From Terfezia claveryi (taxonomy: Eukaryota; Ascomycota; Pezizomycetes; Pezizales; Pezizaceae), in the NCBI GenBank assembly GCA_015179025.1, contig WHUX01000062.1, positions 1 to 57,500 on the forward strand: a stretch of 57,500 nt of DNA, in the 5' to 3' direction. A program made the translations under genes and the position numbers. How positions within the stretch are numbered: position 1 is the stretch's first letter; the number at the start of each line of letters is the position of its first letter. Shown here one piece after another: positions 49,193-57,500 of the stretch. The notes below the pieces were generated by a model. It saw only the letters and a program-made list of their open reading frames with translations, did not search any database and had not been told where the DNA came from.

Positions 49193-49351
49193 TTTGGACA
49201 GTGTGCTTGATGATTGACCAGAATAACTGGCTTTGTGTTGAGTTTAATAGAGCCACAGTGTAAATCTTGGCGATGTTCACGTGAAGATGAGAAAGATTTC
49301 CAGCTATAAAGATAATCATGACAGTCCAGCCAGTATTTACTATTACAAAGA

Positions 49352-51819
49352 TCAATGACCATTAACTCCATCACTGAGCTTTTTCCCCATTACTAACTCC
49401 ATGTATTTCTCGTAGTTATAGCCTTCCTCGTCGCCTTCTGATAGTTCACCTTCATGTTTTGGCATTACCTGAATTAGCTGCTCAATCATTCCCTCGGGTA
49501 TCAACGAATGACGCAAGTCAATCTCCGTAACGTAAGGCTGGAAGTTTTGTGTCAGTATGGTAATAAAACCCCAATGTGCATAGAAACTGGCGCTACCTTT
49601 CCATCCGCAACTTCTTGGAAGCTGTGGTATACTTGCTCGGCACTATTCTGATCCTCGGTCTCTTCAACCATAAATGTGATAAACTGCTCAAAGCTGACAC
49701 TCTTTTCACCATTGCTGACACTTTCGAAAACTTCGTGCATTTCTTCCTCATCGTACACCAACCCCAAGCTCGCGAGAGCTGCCGAGAACTCGATTTCGTG
49801 TAGGGAATTGCTGAGATCACGGTCAAAATGTCGGAAGACGGACTCAAATTCCTCCAATTGGATGGGTGTCAAGTTTGTCATATTTCGGGCCACAATCTAG
49901 GCTGCATTAGAGTTGGTATCTTGCAAATTGATACGCTGTGCAGCCCATACCTGGTTTTCAAGGAAGCCCAACTTTTTCGCAACGTTTTCTTTTGCAAGAC
50001 CATACTCATATTCCAGTTCCTCATAGGAATATACCGTATAATCGTTTTCCTCACAGTTGGCTTCGTCACAATCCTCCGCATAAGTTCTGATCTTGTCTAA
50101 CTCCGACTTGATTGGTATAATATTATTATGCAACAATCGGACTTGTTGGAGTTGTTGCTAGATAGGTATTAGCTTGACGGGTGAGCTTAGGATAGTATGA
50201 GCTACATACCTCGATGCCACTTTGCATGTCACTGATCTCTAAAGCTACGGTGTTGAGGATTAGTGCAAATTCGTTCGCAGCATCCGCGAACCGCCGTCTG
50301 AGGCTCTCCTTGATGCTAATATGCTATTAGTGTGGCTGTCTGACAAGAGACATTGTATAGAATGCTTACTCTCTAATCTTCTGGTTAATCTTTATACTCC
50401 TTGCATTTTCCGCTTTGAGCAGAGCACCCCACTCTAGATCAAGAGTGGCGGGACTAAGTTCCTTCGGCGGCTCATAGTCTTTCAATCGATATGTCGCAAG
50501 CTTTGTTTTGATATTGCCGAGTAGTGACATCAAATCGGCTTTCTCTTTGACCCACGTACGCTTGACTGACATTTTATACCGAGAAAATGAGGTGGATTGC
50601 TCCTTAGCATCTGCGTAAGTGCCTGTAAAAGTCACTGTGGCCCATTGGTCCCTTGTCTGTCTGATTTCCTTGAGGAGCTATGATGAGCAAGACAGTTAGT
50701 ATTTTCCACAGGATGGAGGTCAGTATTAGGGGTTCATACAGCCGTCATTCTCTTCTCGTAGCCGTGCTGCATATCCCAGGCGCCCTGCATGACCTCAACA
50801 AACTTCTCCACCCTTCTACCCGCAGTCTCAATTCTGTCGAGGTGGCTGAAAGCATGGAACCAGTAGGCAATATAAGTCATCATACTGCGCTCGTCAGGCT
50901 TCGCTACATCGCAAACATCTTCCACGTCGAGCAACGAGGGGATCCCAATATCCTCAGTTGCAATCTTGAACGCAAGTTCCATATTTCCTTTGTGGTCACT
51001 CTTGTCGAGAGAATCGAAATCAATGAGGTCGGGTCGATGGAAGTCCAGGAGAGCACAACTACACACATGGTTAGACAATTTTCTGCGATATCCGTGAATA
51101 CCCAACTTACAATGCCAGGCCATCATTCCAACTAGATGAGAAATCAACGACTTTGACTTCTTTATAGCAAGCCGTTTTCCGTTGGCACCATAGCAACAGC
51201 CCCTCCTTCGCGCTCATACCCTCCTCACTATAATTCCATAATTAGTCTCCCTTCCTCCGTTGATGGCCGAGTCTACTACTTACTTGATATCACTGATGGT
51301 AAACCGCAAAATCAGAGTCCATAGTAGCCCCAAAATCAACTTGAGGTTTCCATCTACTATGTCCTCCGCACCTATATTGTGTAGCAATATACCGCGCCCC
51401 CTAATGTATTCCAATGCCTTGTGTACATTTTCGGCCTTTTGCACACGAAGCCGAGGATTTGATGCATATCGCCCGAGCGACTCATTGCTGAGGATTTCAA
51501 GAAGATGAATAAGGAGGACCTAGCTCTTATTGTCAGTGACATATAGAGGGAGGGGTACCTGCAAACGTGGGGTTTCATACTCCATCACCCAAATCCTTTC
51601 GCAAATCAGTGGCTGGCGTTATGGACCGAGTTGCTAGCTTCGTGTTGAGCCTGGACGTCTGTTAGCAATTGTTGGATCGTCGTGCAATATTGCGTAAGCC
51701 TGGACCCTGACTTGCCATTTCATGAATGTCTTTCTGTAGTCGCAATTAGCATGGATGCAAATGTACCCAAGGACGGATGCAGGGTGCACATACGCCTGGA
51801 TCTTCTGCCAGTCACTCAT
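49352..51819 (-). CDS. AIN1: Alpha-actinin
   Basis: Actin cross-linking protein, in fungi found at the contractile ring and septum. Eleven exons: 51819-51794, 51733-51712, 51658-51581, 51519-51284, 51227-51111, 51058-50740, 50677-50370, 50315-50210, 50157-49951, 49896-49597 and 49537-49352, giving 634 aa. The first two exons are only 26 and 22 nt. CH1 (~1-105): [42 protein letters not shown]2 (~110-225): [48 protein letters not shown] spectrin-like rod follows (~235-470, [13 protein letters not shown]). The EF-hand region (~475-634) has [14 protein letters not shown]; its loop is degenerate for Ca2+ binding. Length is close to S. pombe Ain1. The gene symbol is by analogy. Confidence 0.93.
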
Positions 51820-53265
51820 CTCTGGCTAACCCCCCCTGGTGTGGTAGTGCCTTGACGGAGATGCGTATGGAACGTTTCTTGCTTCAGTAGACAGTCCACC
51901 CCGCTCTCTGACTTTGTGGTGGGAGAGGGCTCGTAGGAAGTTGCTTTTCGTTCGTTCGATTCGATCTCCACCTGTACCACTCCTATTGAATTGAGTCCCT
52001 ATTGCAGCAGTACTGTAACCTACGGTAGCACACGAAATGTTAAGGGAGGGCGACATTCGCCAGAATACTCCTTTATCGCATTGAATCGAAAGCAACCGAC
52101 AACGGACTGCATCCATAAGCACCCAGATCCTTGGCTCCGTACGCACTCGTCCCGCTACCGTACTGTGACACGCCTCGCAGGTAGACATTCTGCAGGAGGC
52201 TGAGGCTCTCTACTTGCATGAAGCCCGTATCAGAGTTTCGGATACACAGAGAACTAGTGATCTCCAATACGCTTTTCGATATACGACGAAAAATTACAAA
52301 GTCTCGGGCATGAGTATTGGCTCGTGGGTAGCTCAACCCAAAAATCGCTTGGTACCGGTACCCTCGCATCAGCCCTACAGACCCAGGGGCGGGGATTCAC
52401 CGTTCTGCAGCAAGAATTCCGTATATAAAGCTCGGTATCATGTCACTCACCATGGACGTTCAAACAGCCAAGCATCTTTGCGTGCACAACACCAATGCCA
52501 TGTTCTTCCAACCAGACTAATGTTCTGCATCTTGCAAGTCGATCAGGACGGTCCCTACCACGTGTTAGTGGCCGAGCGGCGTGGTGATCATGAGGCTATA
52601 CTGTATATATATATTTACTCGCGATCGTCGTATCGTGGCTGAAAGCTTCGTATTCACAGATCCATCGCAGTATCTTTGTACAGGAGCATTGAGGCTTGGT
52701 CGGAATGAGCGTGAGCAGTCTGAACAACCCCCCCGCATAACAAACCCCCCGCATTGGGCTGCCGTCTAGCCGACATTTCGCAGGCCAGGAGGCCTTCGCC
52801 CCAATCCAATACCTGCCTGGATACCGACCGCCAATTCCGAGATGACAAGGACTCAATGGAGCCACCCCCCAACCGAACAACCCGGGACACAGCCAGCTGT
52901 CTTCGCAACTTCCAGGCCAACAACAGCTACCTATCCCAGCTCGGCATCATAGGTAAATGAAACCCTTGGAGTCGGGTAGTCTGGTTGCACTACCCCTCGC
53001 AGAGGGAGTCGGGTGATGGAAAAGTAAAAATGGAACTCTAAGCCTACTAAAGCATGATGTGGTTGCATATATCTCCTAATATTTCTCTGGGTATGGTGTA
53101 GTTATGCCGTACCCACTTTATAAGCAGGATGATGCCCGCGAGGGTCTTTTGATCCCATAGTTCATTCTGACCGTACTTGCCACGTGATATTGACAGATCT
53201 ACATACATACCCCCCTGCGAATCTCTCAGAGACTACTACAACAGAACAACATATATAGCAACAAC
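51820..53265. other. Intergenic region 5' of alpha-actinin
   Basis: No gene recognised. TAGTCTGGTTG occurs at 52977 and its reverse complement at 52509. The CYSTM gene promoter lies at the right end. A plus-strand open stretch at 52218-52642 has no recognisable domain. Confidence 0.4.
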
Positions 53266-53628
53266 ATGTCTGCACAAGGTTACTACGGTCAAGGCTATCC
53301 TCCACAGGGTGGTCCTCCTCCTCTAGCCGGATACGCTCCACAAGGGGTAAGTTCCTTAAAACCTTCAAACTTTATGAGTTTCTAACTGTTATACAGCAAC
53401 CAATGTATTACCCCCAACAAGGTGGCCTTCCCCCTCCTCCTCCGCAACAAAAGAGTGGCGGCGGTAATAGAGGATGTTTAGCTGGATTGTGAGTAACCCA
53501 ATCTGCCTCCTTGCACCCTGAAGAGAGAGTGTTAGGTCATAACTAACATTACCCTCGATAGGCTTGCTGGTCTCTGCTGTTGCTGTGCTTGCGACGCTTG
53601 CTGTGACTGCCTCGACTGCATTTTCTAG
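53266..53628 (+). CDS. CYSTM-type cysteine-rich tail-anchored peptide
   Basis: CYSTM proteins are short eukaryotic peptides with a Pro/Gly/Gln/Tyr-rich head and a Cys-rich C-terminal membrane segment, often linked to stress tolerance. Three exons: 53266-53346, 53397-53488 and 53562-53628, giving 79 aa. The head has GYYGQGYPPQGG and YYPQQGGLPPPPPQQ. The tail is GCLAGLLAGLCCCCACDACC ending in DCLDCIF, the family signature. Both introns (50 and 73 bp) have canonical borders (GTAAGT/ACAG and GTGAGT/ATAG). Membrane anchoring is inferred from the family; the role here is not known. Confidence 0.9.
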
Positions 53629-54912
53629 TCAGCGGGCGTTCGCCAGTAATGGGCTAGTATCTCAACTTCCCGCCTGAGAAGACTATCCCATCACAGTCAG
53701 AACATGGGTGGATTCAGGGGGACACGCACGGTATTTTAAGGGATACTTTATCAAGATCGATCACCACAGGGTCGGGATGGCCCAGGCATTTCTTTAGTGT
53801 CAATTATTGGACCGAGAATTTCAAGCTACTATTACGGTTACCTACCTTTTGTTAATTTAATTTTTAAGTCTAGAGATGGCATCGTAGTTGGAGGGAGTTT
53901 TGGGTTGAGCTATTGGAATTTCAATTTTATTTTATTTTTTACTTATAAATACATTATAACGGAATGGAATCTGTTGTTTGAATGTTCTTGCAAGTAACCC
54001 AATCAAGCTGTGATACTACTCCAAATTTCAACATTTTTCAATTACAATTGCACTTGCCACTGTAGCATACTCAATAACCAGCACCGTACGTATTCAGTAA
54101 CGAAGTTAGGTCTGGCTCGCGTCTTCTTGAGTGGGGTGCCTAGTATACCGTACAAGGAGGACCTTTCTAGCCACAAATCTCCACTTCGCTTGATGAGCTA
54201 TTAGATAGATCTCATGCTCCCTCGTTGGCATCAATTCTTGCTCTTTATCTTCATCGGGGGTTCAGGGTAACCCAATGGTTTAGGTGCTTTTGCAATCCCA
54301 TGTGTATTGGTGTAGTCCTTTAAACATCACCAAGGTAAGCAGCCTGAGTAGGCCACACCTAGTACCGCAGAATCAGCTATTGGGGCATACGAAGGCGGTG
54401 GCTCACACGGTGTGAAATGGGCCGGCCTGCATTCCTATGATCAAGGAGCAACAAACGAGAAGATGTATGCGCCGTGCCTTAAAGCCACTTGGAGAACTAC
54501 TGCTCCCTTAGTTTGGATTTGTAATTTGCACGAGAATATACGCCTGTTTTAATATGGAGGTAGCAATACGTGGGGGCTCGCAGGCTTGACGAGGTTTGTA
54601 GATATCAAGAGCACCAACAGTAACGTGATAATTGCTTTTGTGGTGCTTGGGCCAAGCTCACGACTTCAACCTCGGCACAACCACGGGGTAAGAAACAAAT
54701 CTCCGGTTAGAGCTGGCAGGCGGATTCACAAGCTGGCCTGGTGACAATCCTCGCCCGTATACCATTCTGTGCACTGTGCTTCTCCTCTGCTACTCTCATT
54801 CTCCTTCTCTCCCCCATACCATATCACTGTCCTGTTCTTGCTTCGTACCTCGATAATATATCCGACATCAACTCCCCCCGACCTTTGCAGAAGCTTAACC
54901 GAGCCCACAAAA
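53629..54912. other. Intergenic region between CYSTM and citrate synthase
   Basis: No gene recognised. TTCAGGGTAA occurs at 54261. The last ~200 bp are CT-rich with scattered ATAT, as is usual upstream of fungal genes. Confidence 0.4.
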
Positions 54913-56791
54913 ATGGTTGCGACAAAAGCTCCGTAAGTATTTCCCCAAGCTCTTCATGACTCTTCATACCTCAAGATACGAAGCGCCCCATAGCTAACCA
55001 TTCCTTCCAGTCCACGAGATACTCTCACGGTGACTGTACGTTGAAATGGAGCATCCGATGACATTCCAGTGCGACGGTTTTTTTGGCAAGAGCGTGGGCC
55101 GCTAAAACATCTTCCCCCAGGACAACCGAACCGGGAAACAAATTACCATTCCCATTCTACACAACTCAATCCAAGCCACGGCCTTCAAGGCACTCAAAGC
55201 AGTCCCTCGCGATGGCGATCGAGAAGAAGACGACTACGCCAATGGCATCCGAGTCTACGACCCGGCATTCATGAATACCGCCGCCATCAGCAGCAAAATC
55301 ACCTACATCGATGGCGACAAAGGTTTCCTAATGCACCGTGGCTACCCTATAGAGCAACTCGCCGAGAAGTCAAACTTCCTAGAAACAGCATACCTGCTGA
55401 TCTATGGTGATCTCCCAAGTCTACAGCAGAAGAAGGTGTGGGAATTTGAGGTCATGCATCATACAATTTTAGCAGAGGATTTGATTAAGATTATTGGGAA
55501 TATGAGATATGGTAGGTCTCTACATGCGCCTCCCCTCAGAACAGAAACCCAGTAGTATTAAGCAAGAAAGAATTTTCCAAACAGATTCACATCCAATGTC
55601 CATCTTCATCTCCGCCTTCGCTGCCATGGGTGCATTCGCACCCGACGCAAACCCCTCCCTCCAAGGCCGCAATCTCTACCTGAACGATAAATCTACAATG
55701 AATAAGAACATCATCCGAATAATTGGAAAAGCCGCCACCGTCGCCGCAGCGAGTATGCGCGTGCGAATGAACAGGCCGTTTATTGCCCCAAGAAGCGATA
55801 TGACATATACGGAGAACATGCTATACATGATAGACGCCATAAGCGGCGAGGAGGGCTATAGGCCTGATAAGAGATTGGCTAAAGCGTTGGATATTCTGTT
55901 TATTCTACATGCAGACCATGAGATGAATTGCTCTACGGCGACGATGGCACATGTGGGGAGTAGTCTGGTGGATCCATATGTAAGCCATTCACTCACTCCT
56001 CTATCCACTATTACCTTGAGGAAGGAAGGAAAGAATGTATAATTCTGACTGGTTCTCGGTAGTCTGCCATCGCCGCTGCCGCCGCCGCTCTCTACGGCCC
56101 CCTCCACGGCGGCGCCAACGAAGCTGTCATCCGCATGATTGAGCGCATCGGGACCGTCGACAAAATTCCACAATTCCTTGAGGACGTCAAGTCTAAAAAA
56201 GAGCTCCTCTTCGGCTTCGGCCACCGTGTATACAGGAGTACCGATCCAAGGAGTAATATTATTCGAGAGGTGGCGGAGACGGTCTTTGATGCGGTGGGGA
56301 GAGAACCGTTGATCGATGTGGCGATTGCATTGAGGGATGCGGCGCTCAAGGATGAGTTTTTTATTAGTAGGAAGTTGTTCCCCAATGTGGATTATTGGAG
56401 TGGTTTGATTTATAAGTCGATGGGGTTTCCCTTGGATTTCTTTCCCGTATGTGACCCTCCACCCTGGTAAACGAGGCATGTGAATGTACTGACACTTAAT
56501 GTCGGTAGATCCTCTTTGCAGTCCCACGTGTAGCGGGTTGGCTGGCCCATTGGAAACAGAGTCTGGATGAGGGGAATGGGAAGATTTGGAGGCCGAGACA
56601 GCTGTAAGTTTTACCTCTATCCTCTATTCTTCGCAGAATGGGATGCACTGACATGGCCTAGATATGTTGGTGAGCCCAGGAGGGACTATGTACCCTTGGA
56701 AGAGAGAAGCGAGAAGGAGGTTGTCGATCCGAAGAGGGGTGTTACAGTATTGCCGCATTATTTGAGTAAGAGGAGGATGAGTAAGCTGTGA
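54913..56791 (+). CDS. Citrate synthase, peroxisomal type (C-terminal SKL)
   Basis: Condenses oxaloacetate and acetyl-CoA to citrate. Seven exons: 54913-54932, 55011-55035, 55121-55511, 55585-55979, 56063-56446, 56509-56603 and 56662-56791, giving 479 aa. The protein lacks a mitochondrial presequence and ends in KRRMSKL, a PTS1 peroxisomal signal, pointing to the glyoxylate cycle or peroxisomal acetyl-CoA handling. Signatures are [44 protein letters not shown] (active-site His) and [14 protein letters not shown] (second His, then Arg). The substrate-binding Arg and catalytic Asp lie in the [11 protein letters not shown] region, whose Asp is present. 2-Methylcitrate synthase is an alternative, but that enzyme is normally mitochondrial. 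The first two exons are very short (20 and 25 nt). Confidence 0.93.
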
Positions 56792-57449
56792 ATATAGTCT
56801 CGTGTTTTTAGTTTGGTGCTTGGGAATTGGGTTGAGCGGAGCGTGTATCTGTATTGAATTGGTATGGTTTTTTTTGTATTCTTTTTGTGCGGATGTTGAC
56901 GATGTTGTGCGAGTGTTCAGGGTAACTTTACTCGCCCCAGTTGTTGGAGATTCAACATCAAGAGATATCATTACCCCCAATCCAAGTACGTAGTAAGTAA
57001 ATGAAAATAATAAACAGAATAAGTAAACCCTAAAAGACTTCGAACAAGAAAACAATAACAAGAGAAGACGCCGCTACTGTATTGCTCCTAATCAGAGAAT
57101 CAGAGCACACAAACAACCAACAACACCGAGAAACAGATGTCAAGTCACTTCCGTTCATGTAGTCATTAACCCGCTGATCTCATCCTAGAAACTATTTAGT
57201 GATGACATACTCCAAACATACTCGTACTCGTACTCGTCATTTACCTACATACACCACGACAACAACCAAAAAACGTATATACTAGTATATAAGTAGTGAC
57301 AATGACACATGCATCAACTATCGTTTCCCTCCATTACCGTAAGCTATTCATCTCAGATCCCATTTCCTCCTCTTCCGGACCCATATCTTCCCATTCTCCC
57401 CCTCCTTCTCCTAGCTCTCCACCTCACTCAAGTCCTTCTAATATCCACC
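56792..57449. other. Intergenic region 3' of citrate synthase
   Basis: TTCAGGGTAA occurs at 56916, 125 bp after the stop codon. The region 57290-57449 becomes CT-rich, resembling a fungal 5' leader. No gene is seen inside. Confidence 0.45.
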
Positions 57450-57500
57450 ATGCCCGGTACTTACTCCCCCGCCCCCATTTCGATTTCCACTCCCCGCCAC
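57450..57500 (+). CDS. Possible start of a further gene (partial)
   Basis: An ATG at 57450 in good context (CCACCATGC), preceded by a CT-rich leader, opens a frame (MPGTYSPAPISISTPRH) that continues to the window edge. Only 17 codons are visible, Ser/Pro rich, with no domain. Confidence 0.35.
   Translation, partial: MPGTYSPAPISISTPRH

Noticed and set aside
52214..52642. Plus-strand open frame of 142 codons
   Set aside because: No domain, no ATG at its first codon, Arg/Ser-rich random-like composition.

Overview
The window is nuclear DNA of a filamentous ascomycete (Pezizomycotina). The evidence is eukaryotic genes split by short introns (50-100 bp, GTRNGT donors, CTAAC/CTGAC-like branch sites), a typical fungal gene set (ALA synthase, CLA4 kinase, Erf4, CYSTM, a NACHT/WD40 NLR-like protein), long homopolymer runs and gene-poor stretches with transposon remnants. 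I cannot place it below subphylum from the sequence alone. Exon joins given here were worked out by hand from splice signals and reading-frame continuity. Every multi-exon model marked confident sums to a whole number of codons.

Layout. 1-2.3 kb: an unidentified minus-strand gene or relic with a four-copy ~155-bp tandem repeat and other short repeats. 2.3-4.0 kb: ORC2 (minus). 4.2-6.3 kb: AT-rich spacer. 6.3-8.3 kb: 5-aminolevulinate synthase (minus). 10-16.1 kb: a large SAM-domain SNF2 helicase (minus). 17.9-19.1 kb: ERF4/SHR5-like palmitoyltransferase subunit (minus). 20.3-22.1 kb: CAF1/POP2 deadenylase (minus). 22.7-23.0 kb: NDUFB3-like complex I subunit (plus). 23.4-25.2 kb: WDR70-like WD40 protein (minus). 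25.8-27.9 kb: NIPA-type magnesium transporter (minus). 28-31 kb: gene-free stretch with a SINE-like copy and a pogo/Fot1-like MITE.

31.2-32.6 kb: fructosamine-kinase-family protein (plus). 32.9-34.1 kb: ketopantoate reductase (minus). 34.6-39.5 kb: a 1,564-residue NLR-like protein with an alpha/beta-hydrolase (SesB-like) head, NACHT domain and divergent WD40-type tail (plus). 41.2-42.5 kb: a large inverted duplication with two copies of a small secreted-protein gene, one copy frameshifted. 43.9-46.4 kb: CLA4-type PAK kinase (minus). 48.7-49.2 kb: ALB1-like ribosome-biogenesis factor (minus). 49.4-51.8 kb: alpha-actinin (minus, 11 exons). 53.3-53.6 kb: CYSTM tail-anchored peptide (plus). 54.9-56.8 kb: citrate synthase with a C-terminal SKL peroxisomal signal (plus). 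The last ~50 bases may begin another gene.

Most genes are unrelated housekeeping genes with no operon logic. The accessory, fast-changing part is 28-43 kb, where the NLR-like gene, the inverted secreted-protein pair and the small mobile elements sit together. Two short words are strongly over-represented: TTCAGGGTAA (10 exact copies) and TAGTCTGGTTG (5 exact copies).
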